A model generated the notes under the pieces. It did not search any database. It was not told where the DNA came from and saw only the letters and a program-made list of their open reading frames with translations. Shown here one piece after another: positions 1 through 7,356 of a stretch of DNA of 64,000 nt. Position 1 is the stretch's first letter. Every line of letters starts with the position of its first letter. This DNA is from JANQIO01 sp043513815 (GTDB lineage: Bacteria > Pseudomonadota > Gammaproteobacteria > Pseudomonadales > Halieaceae): the NCBI GenBank assembly GCA_043513815.1, contig CP121313.1, positions 310,001-374,000 of the forward strand, written 5' to 3'. The translations under genes were made by a program, and so were the position numbers.

Positions 1-870
1 AATGCGGTGCTGCACTTCCTGGCTATCGCCCATGCCGCTGAGGTGGAGTGGACTATTGATGACTTCGAGCGCGTGCGCCGCAAGGTGCCGGTGCTGTGCG
101 ACCTGAAACCCAGCGGCAAGTACATGGCCATCGACCTGCACCGGGTGGGCGGCATTCCCCTGGTCATGAAGGCGCTGCTGGACGCGGACCTGTTGCACCG
201 GGATTGCCTGACCATCACCGGCCAGACCATCGGCGCGGTGGTTGAATCCCTGGACCTGCCGGACTTTAGCGCCCAGGACGTGGTGCGCCCTGTTTCCAAC
301 CCGCTGTATGCAGAGGGCCACCTGGCGGTGCTGCGGGGCAACCTCGCCGAAGACGGTGCTGTGGCCAAGATCACCGGGCTCAAAAACCCGACCATAACTG
401 GCGCCGCCAAGGTGTTCGATGACGAGCAGTCAGCGTTGGAAGCGATTCTCGATAACCAGATTCAGGCCGGCGATGTGGTGGTGCTGCGCTACCTCGGGCC
501 GCGCGGTGCGCCGGGCATGCCGGAAATGCTGGCACCCACCAGTGCGCTGGTGGGCCAGGGTCTGGGTGAGTCCGTGGGCCTGGTGACCGACGGCCGTTTC
601 TCTGGCGGCACCTGGGGCATGGTCGTCGGCCATGTGTCACCCGAGGCCTACGCCGGCGGTACCATCGCGCTGGTGGAAACCGGTGACTCCATCACCATCG
701 ATGCCCACCAGCAGCTTCTGCAATTGAACGTCGATGACGCGGAAATTGAACGCCGCCGCGCCGCCTGGCAATGCCCACCGCCGCGCTACACCCGTGGCGT
801 GCTGGCCAAGTTTGCCCACAACGCCGCCAGCGCCAGCCACGGCGCTGTCCTCGATCGCTACGAAGACTAA
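1..870 (+). CDS. Dihydroxy-acid dehydratase family protein (IlvD/Edd), 3' part
   Basis: The frame is open from the first base, so the gene begins before the window; about 289 C-terminal residues are visible. The start N-A-V-L-H-F is the inner part of the family motif GSTNAVLH. The motif DGRFSGGTWG (around 600-630) carries the serine that acts as the base in IlvD/Edd enzymes. These are Fe-S dehydratases; IlvD itself makes the 2-keto acid precursors of valine and isoleucine. Sugar-acid dehydratases share the fold, so the exact substrate is not settled by this fragment. The gene ends directly against a palindromic repeat at 873-917 that could also end its transcript. Confidence 0.85.
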   Translation, partial: NAVLHFLAIAHAAEVEWTIDDFERVRRKVPVLCDLKPSGKYMAIDLHRVGGIPLVMKALLDADLLHRDCLTITGQTIGAVVESLDLPDFSAQDVVRPVSNPLYAEGHLAVLRGNLAEDGAVAKITGLKNPTITGAAKVFDDEQSALEAILDNQIQAGDVVVLRYLGPRGAPGMPEMLAPTSALVGQGLGESVGLVTDGRFSGGTWGMVVGHVSPEAYAGGTIALVETGDSITIDAHQQLLQLNVDDAEIERRRAAWQCPPPRYTRGVLAKFAHNAASASHGAVLDRYED

Positions 871-872
871 AT

Positions 873-917
873 GGGGTCAGAGTCACTTTTTCCAAAGCAA
901 AAAGTGACTCTGCCCCC
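873..917. repeat. Palindromic repeat, GGGGTCAGAGT family, copy 1
   Basis: Two 19-base arms (873-891 and 899-917) pair with a single mismatch around a 7-base loop. The arm begins GGGGTCAGAGTCAC. The same word opens the repeat at 10684 and a degenerate copy lies at 11077. It sits 3 bases after the stop of the upstream gene, so it could act as a transcript-ending hairpin as well as being a dispersed REP-like element. Confidence 0.75.
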
Positions 918-957
918 AGTTTCTTAACCCCAGTTTCTCCGCCACGTCTCGCCGAAA

Positions 958-2676
958 TCAGAACACCCGCCGCCCATCCATCCAGGTCTGGTTGATACTG
1001 ATGTTGGCGATCGCCGCCGGCTCCACCGCCCGGGGATCCTGTTCCAGCACCACCAGGTCGGCGAACTTGCCCGCCGCCAGGCTGCCGATCTCCTGTTCTG
1101 AATGACAGGCGCGAGCCGCATTGATCGTCACCGCGCGCAATGCTGCTTCCACGCTGACGCGCTCGTCAGGCGCCAGCACTGTATCGGGCTCTTTCCACAG
1201 GTCGCGGGCCACCGCGGTGCGCACCTTCTGCAGGCTGCCCAGCGGAGACACCGGTGCATCTGTGTGCATCACCCACTCGAGGCCTGCAGCTTCCACGGAG
1301 GCGCAGCGATCCAGCAACTGCACTTTCTCAGGGCCGAACACCCGGTCGCGCATCACGTGGCCCCAGTAGTGCACGTGGTTGATCAGGAAACTGGGCACCA
1401 TATCCAGCGCCGCCATACGCGCAATCTGCTCGTCTCGCAGGATTGAGCAGTGCTCGATACGGCAGCGCAGCGTGTTCACATCGATACCCTGGGTTTTGGC
1501 GTTTTCCATCGCATCGAGAATACTGTCGATGGCGGCATCGCCATTGCCGTGAATGGCCATGGGCCAGCCCTGGCCGGTGCGCTGTGACACCATGGCTTTC
1601 AGGTCATCGGGCTGCACGTAGAAGATGCCGTGATCCTCGGTGCCGAAGTAGGGTTCACGCTGACGCCCGGTGAAGCCCTGGTTGGAGCCGTCGGACACGA
1701 TTTTCCAGCCCGCGACCCGCATCAATGCATCACCCTGGCCTGGACGAATGCCGGCTTCGTCCCACAGGGCCGCGGCGCTGTTGAACAGGTAAGCGCGAAT
1801 GCGCGCCTTCATGGCGCCCCCTTCAAACATCGCCCGGTAGCGATCCAGTTCTGCCGGACCGCTCACGCCGCCGGTGGCCATATCGCACAGCGTTGTGACA
1901 CCGAGAGAGGCTGCCATATCGCCGACCTCGCGGCCCGCCGCCACAAAGCCCGACTGCATGCGCGCGGTCAGCTCCGGGTTGAGCATGGAGACCGCCATGT
2001 GCGCGGCCACACCGTACAGCACGCCATTGGGCCGGCCGTCATCAAAGCGGCCATAGCGGGCGCCCGCCGGGTCTGGCGTGTCCTGCGTGATTCCTGCCAG
2101 CTCCAAGGCCTTGCTGTTTACATAGGCGATATGCCCCGAGGCATTCAATACGTAGACAGGGCGTTCTGCCGATACCGTATCCAGTTCAGTGGTGGTCAGT
2201 TCACGGGGCGGCTCCAGCAGGATCGGGTCAAACTGGCGGGCCATGATCCAGCCGTCGGCCGGGGCACTGGCGGCCGCCTGCTTCAGTGCTTCTACCGCGC
2301 CTTCGAAGGTCGGTTGCTGGAAGGGGCCGATATCCGGCGTATTGCCGAAGGCCGCCAGCAGCGAGAAGTGCATATGAGGTTCAATGAAACCAGGCAGCAG
2401 GGTGCGTCCACCCAGGTCGATCACCTCGTCACCACTGCCCACCGCGCTCTCGGCGGCATCCCCCAGGGCCAGGATGCGCTTGCCCTGGATGGCAATAGCC
2501 GATACCTGCGAAAAACCGGGATCCATCGGCAGCACCACCCCGTTGCGAAACAGGGTGACCTTGCCAGAGGTGCGCGGCTCCATCTGGAACGGCGCCTCCC
2601 GGCTGCAGCCCGGCAGGGCAAGGGCGGCGAGGGCGCCGGCGCTGGCGCCGACAAAGCGGCGTCGATTGATGGACAT
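958..2676 (-). CDS. Amidohydrolase family protein (YtcJ-like) with Tat/lipoprotein signal
   Basis: A 572-residue protein of the metal-dependent amidohydrolase superfamily, YtcJ-like branch. The N-terminus N-R-R-R-F-V-G followed by a hydrophobic stretch and LPGC looks like a twin-arginine signal with a lipobox, so it is probably exported and may be lipid-anchored. The metal-binding HxH occurs in LPGFIEPHMHF (about residue 100). Later ligands are seen in AIHGNGDAA, RIEHCS and HTDAPVSP. Members hydrolyse amide or related C-N bonds; the substrate here is unknown. The ATG start is followed at once by the Tat motif. No operon partner is evident: its upstream side faces a 400-base region with only one small candidate ORF. 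Confidence 0.85.
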   Translation of the reverse strand: MSINRRRFVGASAGALAALALPGCSREAPFQMEPRTSGKVTLFRNGVVLPMDPGFSQVSAIAIQGKRILALGDAAESAVGSGDEVIDLGGRTLLPGFIEPHMHFSLLAAFGNTPDIGPFQQPTFEGAVEALKQAAASAPADGWIMARQFDPILLEPPRELTTTELDTVSAERPVYVLNASGHIAYVNSKALELAGITQDTPDPAGARYGRFDDGRPNGVLYGVAAHMAVSMLNPELTARMQSGFVAAGREVGDMAASLGVTTLCDMATGGVSGPAELDRYRAMFEGGAMKARIRAYLFNSAAALWDEAGIRPGQGDALMRVAGWKIVSDGSNQGFTGRQREPYFGTEDHGIFYVQPDDLKAMVSQRTGQGWPMAIHGNGDAAIDSILDAMENAKTQGIDVNTLRCRIEHCSILRDEQIARMAALDMVPSFLINHVHYWGHVMRDRVFGPEKVQLLDRCASVEAAGLEWVMHTDAPVSPLGSLQKVRTAVARDLWKEPDTVLAPDERVSVEAALRAVTINAARACHSEQEIGSLAAGKFADLVVLEQDPRAVEPAAIANISINQTWMDGRRVF

Positions 2677-2779
2677 GGGGCCTCCGGGGCGTGTTCTGTT
2701 GTTCCGTACTGCCAGTCAGCATAGCGGCTAAGCAGCGGCGGAGACAGTCGATCTTGCCGTGGCTCTTCACGCCTCCGCC

Positions 2780-2929
2780 ATGTTCGAGCCCTCAGGCTAC
2801 GACTTTTTCGAGCCCTCCAACTTCACCTACCGCGCCATGCAGGATAGTGGTGAATTCCGGGGCGAAATCGCCCCGGAAGAAGCGCGCGAGTTGTTGGCGA
2901 CCATCAAGGCCCGGATTCGCAGCACCTGA
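2780..2929 (+). CDS. Small hypothetical protein (49 aa)
   Basis: An ATG-started frame of 49 residues beginning MFEPSGYDFFEPSNF in the 424-base space between the amidohydrolase and the beta-barrel gene. The frame stays open upstream to 2732 with an alternative GTG at 2759. The composition is protein-like: aromatic and acidic N-terminal half, then an E-E-A-R-E-L-L helix, with G/C at third positions. No clear ribosome-binding site precedes the ATG. It may be a genuine small protein or the tail of a lost gene. I do not recognise the family. The rest of the gap, about 2930-3100, holds only the leader of the next gene. Confidence 0.35.
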   Translation: MFEPSGYDFFEPSNFTYRAMQDSGEFRGEIAPEEARELLATIKARIRST

Positions 2930-3100
2930 GTGTCGCGCTCGGCCCCCAAAATCTGACACAAGACACAAAACCCCTAAAATACGACTTTCGTTTAGTTTAC
3001 TTCTGCCGGCACCAATTGCAGTCTCGGCGGCGCACGGTTTCTCTGACGTACAGGGAAGCCACACGTGCCCCGCAGTGACAACAATTTGAGGAGTCAGAAC

Positions 3101-3601
3101 ATGAAGAAGTATGTAGCAACAGCCGCCGCCATCATCGCCCTGCAGGCAGGCGCCGCGACGGCCGAGAACTTTTACGTTGGCGGCAAGCTGGGCGGCTATG
3201 ACGTCGATCAAGGCATTGTCGACATCAATGAGCTGGCGGCCGGCGGCTATTTCGGCTATCGCTTCAATGAGTATGTTTCGGTCGAAGCCGAGTACGTCCA
3301 CCTGTTTGAAGACAGCGCCTTTGGCGCCGATATCGACGGTGATTTGTGGGCCTTTTCCGTACGCCCGACCCTGCCGCTGAGCGAAGACTGGGAACTGTAC
3401 GCGAAAGCGGGCTGGGGCTGGCTCGACGTGGAGGTCGATGGCGGATTCTTCGGCTCTGAGAGTGATACCGACAATGACTTTGTCTGGGGTCTCGGCGCCC
3501 AGTGGAGCGGTCAGTCTTTCCACGTGCGTGGTGAGGTGCAAGCCGACACCGACGTGCCCGACTTCCTGATCTACACCGTGGGCATTGGTATCGACTTCTG
3601 A
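3101..3601 (+). CDS. Outer-membrane beta-barrel protein (OmpA/OmpW-like porin family)
   Basis: A 166-residue protein with a clear signal peptide (MKKYVATAAAIIALQAG, cleavage near ATA-EN). The mature part alternates polar and aromatic residues (FYVGGKLGGYDV, GGYFGYRFNEYVSVEAEYVH) and ends in an aromatic-terminated strand, GIGIDF, as expected of outer-membrane barrels inserted by the BAM machinery. The length fits an 8-stranded barrel. The start is chosen at 3101 because GAGGAG lies 8-9 bases upstream and the signal peptide begins there; the frame also runs 36 bases further upstream. A strong terminator follows at 3621. The substrate or role is not indicated. Confidence 0.8.
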   Translation: MKKYVATAAAIIALQAGAATAENFYVGGKLGGYDVDQGIVDINELAAGGYFGYRFNEYVSVEAEYVHLFEDSAFGADIDGDLWAFSVRPTLPLSEDWELYAKAGWGWLDVEVDGGFFGSESDTDNDFVWGLGAQWSGQSFHVRGEVQADTDVPDFLIYTVGIGIDF

Positions 3602-3620
3602 GTGCAACCCGCGTTTAACG

Positions 3621-3645
3621 GGGCCGGCTTTTGCCGGCCCTTTTT
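3621..3645 (+). terminator. Rho-independent terminator
   Basis: GGGCCGGC (3621-3628), loop TTTT, GCCGGCCC (3633-3640), then five T. It lies 20 bases after the stop of the beta-barrel gene. Confidence 0.9.
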
Positions 3646-3675
3646 ATTGGCCGGTCGGACCGGCCAGGGCGCAGG

Positions 3676-4347
3676 CTAATAGCCCAGGAAAAGCCGCGTC
3701 AGCCCAATGGTATTGCCCAGGCCATGGGCCAGCGCTGCCGGCCAGATGGCAAAACCACCCAGCACGGTGACCGTGCCGTAGACCAGCCCGCTCAAGAAGG
3801 TTTCGATGGCGCCGACCGGGCCCTGGTAGGCGTGCCCGGCGCCAAACACGGCTGCCTGCAGGACCACGGCGGCCACCAGTGCCCCGCGGCTCCTGCCCAG
3901 CACCGCAAGAAGCCCCTGCAGCAGCAGAATGCGAAAAGCCAGCTCCTCACCAAAAGCGGCAAAGGTCCAGGACACTGCCAGCAGCTTGGCCAGCTCCGCA
4001 GGCGACCCCACTACACCGTCAAACCGGGACAGGTCGCGACTCTGCTCGAACAGACTGTCCCAGACCGGTTCCAGTCCCCACGCCAGGCCCTGAATAACCG
4101 CCATGCCCGCCAGCCCCAGCCACAAATGCTTGAGCCGGAACTGCGTAAAGCCAAAGCGATTGAGGTTTAAACCGGCCCTGACCATCACGTTGACGGCCAC
4201 CACCACCGCGCCGATGTAAAGCCAGGTGGCGAACGGCGCCAGTGCCGCCAGCGCAGAGTCCGTGCCGGTGGCGTGGCGAATGGCAGCGACGAACAACAGC
4301 GCCGCGATATACGCCGCGACCAGCCCGGTGACTAGTGTCCGATTCAT
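3676..4347 (-). CDS. CPBP family intramembrane metalloprotease
   Basis: A 223-residue integral membrane protein with about six to seven hydrophobic segments. The family signature is present: motif 1 EELAFR (around residue 130, the paired glutamates plus arginine), motif 2 FGAGHAYQG, and motif 3 ALAHGLGNTIG. These residues form the glutamyl/histidine metal site of CAAX-protease/bacteriocin-processing (Rce1-like, ABI) proteins. Bacterial members are linked to peptide processing or bacteriocin self-immunity; the target here is unknown. It is convergent with the beta-barrel gene and separated from it by the terminator at 3621. A second, unrelated-sequence CPBP protein occurs at 9830. Confidence 0.85.
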   Translation of the reverse strand: MNRTLVTGLVAAYIAALLFVAAIRHATGTDSALAALAPFATWLYIGAVVVAVNVMVRAGLNLNRFGFTQFRLKHLWLGLAGMAVIQGLAWGLEPVWDSLFEQSRDLSRFDGVVGSPAELAKLLAVSWTFAAFGEELAFRILLLQGLLAVLGRSRGALVAAVVLQAAVFGAGHAYQGPVGAIETFLSGLVYGTVTVLGGFAIWPAALAHGLGNTIGLTRLFLGY

Positions 4348-4468
4348 CCTGAGATTTCCCCTTTGGTCGAAGGCTTTAACACATTAGTGAAGGTCAGCAA
4401 TCGACTCAGCCCTATCATAGTGTCAGTTAAGGCTAGTGGATTCCCGGCACAGCGGGAATCAAAATACG

Positions 4469-4663
4469 TCAGACAGTGGTAATGGCGTGGTGAACGGTGC
4501 TCGCCAGGCCGCGGGGACCAGCGCAGCGTGGGCAGGCGGCCAGCCCACGAGCGAGCTCGAAGGATGCCGCCGCACCGGCGTAGCGCAGCACCGCGAGGGG
4601 TTCCACGCCGAGTACCAGTGCGAGGCCCACACCGGGGCCGATCAACAGTAGTAGTGGTTTCAT
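4469..4663 (-). CDS. Small hydrophobic protein downstream of the SoxR-controlled VOC gene
   Basis: A 64-residue frame starting at MKPLLLLIGPGVGLALVLGV, preceded by GAGGAAA at a good distance. It starts only 11 bases past the stop of the VOC gene (4674-5093), suggesting co-transcription. The N-terminal 20 residues could be a membrane anchor or signal peptide. Two cysteines occur in ACPRCAG. I recognise no family. It could be spurious, but the ribosome-binding site and position support it. Confidence 0.4.
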   Translation of the reverse strand: MKPLLLLIGPGVGLALVLGVEPLAVLRYAGAAASFELARGLAACPRCAGPRGLASTVHHAITTV

Positions 4664-4673
4664 GCTGGTTTCC

Positions 4674-5093
4674 TCAGCTTGCCAGGTTGCGCTGTGCCGG
4701 CAGGTCGCTGGAATACTCCACGAACTCCACCTCCATACCGCTGGGGTCGATGAAATAAACATTGCGGCGGTAGGGATCATCCGCGCCCTCTTTGTCTACC
4801 TCGAAACCTGCAGCGGCCAGCCGGGCGATGACGTCGTCGAGGTTGTGGGTGAGGAAGCCCAGGTGGGCAAGCCCGGGCTGGTGGCCGCGCAGGTCGCGGG
4901 GCTCTCCCGCGCCGTTGTCGTTGAAGGTCAGGTAGTGGTAGTCGTCGCCAAGGTGCAGCCACTTGCGCGGCTTGCCGTTCCAGTCGCCTTCACCCTGTTC
5001 GCGTACCCGCCAGTGGGGGAATGCTGCCTGATAGAAAGCCAGGGACTCGGGGATGTCCGTGACCACCAGGTTGACGTGTTCGAGTTGCATCAT
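4674..5093 (-). CDS. VOC (glyoxalase/bleomycin-resistance/dioxygenase) superfamily protein
   Basis: A 139-residue single-domain VOC protein: MQLEHVNLVVTDIPESLAFY at the start and the closing strand YFIDPSGMEVEFVEY are the typical beta-alpha-beta-beta-beta ends, with metal-ligand candidates H6 and E near the C-terminus. VOC proteins include glyoxalase I, drug-binding proteins and dioxygenases; which one cannot be read here. It is divergent from soxR and its promoter is a textbook SoxR-activated promoter (5126-5156). It is therefore probably part of the response to redox-cycling compounds. A small hydrophobic ORF follows 11 bases downstream. Confidence 0.85.
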   Translation of the reverse strand: MMQLEHVNLVVTDIPESLAFYQAAFPHWRVREQGEGDWNGKPRKWLHLGDDYHYLTFNDNGAGEPRDLRGHQPGLAHLGFLTHNLDDVIARLAAAGFEVDKEGADDPYRRNVYFIDPSGMEVEFVEYSSDLPAQRNLAS

Positions 5094-5125
5094 GGGAGTG
5101 TCCTCCAGCAGTGAATGTGCTGCGC

Positions 5126-5156
5126 AGTCTAAAACCTCAAGTTAACTTGAGGTAAA
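5126..5156 (-). promoter_or_regulatory. SoxR-activated promoter with SoxR box
   Basis: A perfect 18-base palindrome CCTCAAGTTAACTTGAGG (5135-5152) matches the well-known SoxR box. Read on the minus strand, a -35 TTTACC (5151-5156) and a -10 TAGACT (5126-5131) are separated by 19 bases, the over-long spacer typical of MerR-family activated promoters. It points towards the VOC gene starting at 5093. soxR starts on the other strand at 5202, so the same site may autoregulate soxR. Confidence 0.9.
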
Positions 5157-5201
5157 GCGATCTTTGATCTATTTTCCAACAAACCATGTGAGGGTAAATC
5201 G

Positions 5202-5654
5202 ATGAAGGATGCGAACTGGACGCCCGGCAAGGTGGCCGAGCGCAGCGGCGTTACGGTGGCGACGCTGCACTTCTACGAGGACAAGGGGCTGATCCGCAGC
5301 TGGCGCAATGCCGGCAACCAGCGGCGCTACAAGGCTGACGTGATGCGCCGCATTGCGGTCATCAAGGCCGCGCAGAAAGTCGGCATCAGCCTGGGGGAAA
5401 TACGCGTGGCGCTGGCCACCCTGCCCGACGAACGCACCCCCACCCAGAAAGACTGGCAGCGGCTGTCGCGCCAGTGGCGCGGCGTGCTCGACGCCAGGAT
5501 CGCCTACCTGGAGCGCCTGCGCGATACCTTTACCGGCTGTATTGGCTGCGGCTGCCTGTCGATGAAGAACTGCCCCATCTACAACGCCGACGACAAGCTG
5601 GCAGAAGAGGGCCCCGGGGCGGTGCTTCTGGAGCGGGCCGCCGACAAAGCTTGA
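5202..5654 (+). CDS. soxR: Redox-sensitive transcriptional activator SoxR
   Basis: A 150-residue MerR-family regulator. The N-terminal winged helix (WTPGKVAERSGVTVATLHFY, residues 6-25) is followed by the wing RRYKADVMRR and a dimerisation helix. The four cysteines that hold the [2Fe-2S] cluster are present as C113-x2-C116-x-C118-x5-C124, the SoxR pattern. Oxidation of the cluster by redox-cycling drugs switches the bound promoter on. The length equals that of known SoxR proteins. It is divergent from the VOC gene and a perfect SoxR box lies between. No soxS gene is seen, so SoxR probably acts directly on its targets, as in non-enteric bacteria. Confidence 0.96.
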   Translation: MKDANWTPGKVAERSGVTVATLHFYEDKGLIRSWRNAGNQRRYKADVMRRIAVIKAAQKVGISLGEIRVALATLPDERTPTQKDWQRLSRQWRGVLDARIAYLERLRDTFTGCIGCGCLSMKNCPIYNADDKLAEEGPGAVLLERAADKA

Positions 5655-5880
5655 TTGCGTTGCTGCCTTGTCGGCGGCCCCGGAACCTGATGCAGCCGGG
5701 ACGGCGATGGCCCAGTGCACTGCGCAAAAAAGTTCCGCGCATTTACTGCGTACTATTCACTGTTGGATGACAGCAAATGTGACGACCGTGCAGTTTGCGA
5801 TGACGGCCATGGAAAAGCTTGTAGTGACTAGCCTATGCTGTTTCCAGCTTGGGCGGACTAGCACATTACGGAGCAAGAAA

Positions 5881-6117
5881 ATGAAAAACCTATTGGCTAC
5901 CCTGTTCATCCTCGTCGCGCCCATCGCCATCGCACCCGCGAGTGCGCAGCAGTCTTCCATGCCCGATTCCTCCCAGCAAGCGCAGGCCGAGCACGATGCA
6001 AAAATGCAGGAAAAGGTGCGTTCCGAGCAGGAGCGTGCCGAAGCCGAAAGCCGCAAGGCCGAAGCCAAACGCATGGAAGCAGAAATGAAAAAGAAGAAAG
6101 AGGAAAAGCCCGAGTAA
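5881..6117 (+). CDS. Small secreted, highly charged helical protein
   Basis: A 78-residue protein with a signal peptide (MKNLLATLFILVAPIAIAPASA, cleavage before QQ). The mature part is almost purely charged: heptad-like E/K/R/A repeats (EQERAEAESRKAEAKRMEAE) ending in lysine-glutamate runs, predicted to be one long helix or coiled coil. GGAGCAAGAAA precedes the ATG at 5881. An overlapping upstream extension exists in frame, but the signal peptide fixes this start. It is convergent with the dihaem peroxidase gene, 18 bases away. The function is unknown; it might be a periplasmic chaperone-like or metal-binding peptide. Confidence 0.6.
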   Translation: MKNLLATLFILVAPIAIAPASAQQSSMPDSSQQAQAEHDAKMQEKVRSEQERAEAESRKAEAKRMEAEMKKKKEEKPE

Positions 6118-6135
6118 ACACTCGCCGCCTGGCGG

Positions 6136-7306
6136 CTAGTTTCTGATCCTCTCACTCCTCGCATCCCTGACCAGGGTGTCAATATCGCCCCCGGTCAGGG
6201 ATTTCATAAACGCCACCAGCGCCGCCTTGTCCTCAGCGGACAGCGCCAGTGGCCGCACTCGCCCATCCTGCCCCTCATGGGGCACGCCACCGGCGTCGTA
6301 GTACTCCACCACTGCCATCAAGTCGGGCAGTGACCCGTCGTGCATATAGGGCGGGGTGAGCGCCACATTGCGCAAACTGGGGGTGCGGTATTTCCAGCGG
6401 TCTTCACTCAAGCCGGTGGCCTCGTAGCGACCCAGGTCGTTAAAGGTAGGCTGGGCAAAGCTGACGGTGGGCACCACCTCTACGCCGGGCGCCAGGCGCA
6501 CCGAGGCTGGAAGTTGCCCCCGGCCCATACTGCGGGCGTAGCCAATGCCGGTGTCGTGAAACTGCTCGTCAGTAAACTGCGCTGATTGGGTGCCTACCGT
6601 GTGACAACTTACACAGCCACTGGCCTGGAACAGCGCCCAGCCACGCTGTGCCTGGGCGGAAAGGGCAGTGCGCTGTTCCCCGTAATACCACCGATCAAAC
6701 CCCGACTCCCCGGCCATCAGCACCCGCTGGTAGCTGGCCAGCGCCATGCCCACGGTCTCAAGAGTCAGGCCGTTGGGGAAGGCGGCCTCGAACAGCCCGG
6801 CATAGTCATCAGCATGGCGAAGGGTTTCCAGCACAAAGCCGATGGAGGGATTGGCCATCTCGTTGGTCTTCAGCAGGGGCTGCCATATCTGGTGCTCCAG
6901 GCTTGCCTCCCGCCCATCATGAAACAGCACCTGCCGATAGCCCACATTCAGCAGCGTGGGCGCATTGCGCTTCACAAAGCGCCCCTCGATGCCCACCGGG
7001 GTTTTCAGCTCCACCTGGGCAAAGCCCTGCTCGGGCACGTGGCACATGGCGCAGCTGAGGGTGCGGTTGAAGGATAGCCGCCGGTCAAAGAACAGTTTGC
7101 GGCCCAGGGCGATTTTTTCTTCTGTGAGCGGGTTGCCGGCCGGCACCGGCACCGGCGGCAGCCCCGGTTTCCGGCGCCTGCGCCCGCGCCAGCAGGGCCG
7201 CGGGCTCCCCGCCCACCGCCTCGATGGCGCGGGAGTTTTCATGGTTCTGGGCCCCGGCCAGGGAGGTCACCAATAGCAGGAGCAGGGATATTCGGCTTGC
7301 GGGCAC
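6136..7306 (-). CDS. Dihaem cytochrome c peroxidase, MauG family (apparent frameshift near its 5' end)
   Basis: A periplasmic dihaem c peroxidase/MauG-like protein. Two CxxCH haem sites are visible, CAMCH and CVSCH, with the family motif NPLTEEKIALGRKLFFDRRL ahead of the first. The long frame (6136-7242) has an unconvincing arginine-rich N-terminus. A separate frame starting with GTG at 7306 supplies a proper signal peptide (MPASRISLLLLLVTSLAGAQ). The two join smoothly (A-P-E-T-G then L-P-P-V-P-V-P) if one C of the run 7162-7165 is removed. So the gene is either broken or carries a sequencing error. It is divergent from mtoX; a MauG-type gene and an SCO gene accompany mtoX in characterised clusters, where they are thought to help cofactor maturation. 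Confidence 0.8.
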
Positions 7307-7356
7307 GGGCAGACTGTCTAAGCTTGTTTCATTACACTGAGTATAGGAGGTTTGCC

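Noticed and set aside
2792..3607. 271-residue minus-strand ORF over the beta-barrel gene
   Set aside because: The plus strand holds a signal peptide, ribosome-binding site and terminator; the minus frame has none.
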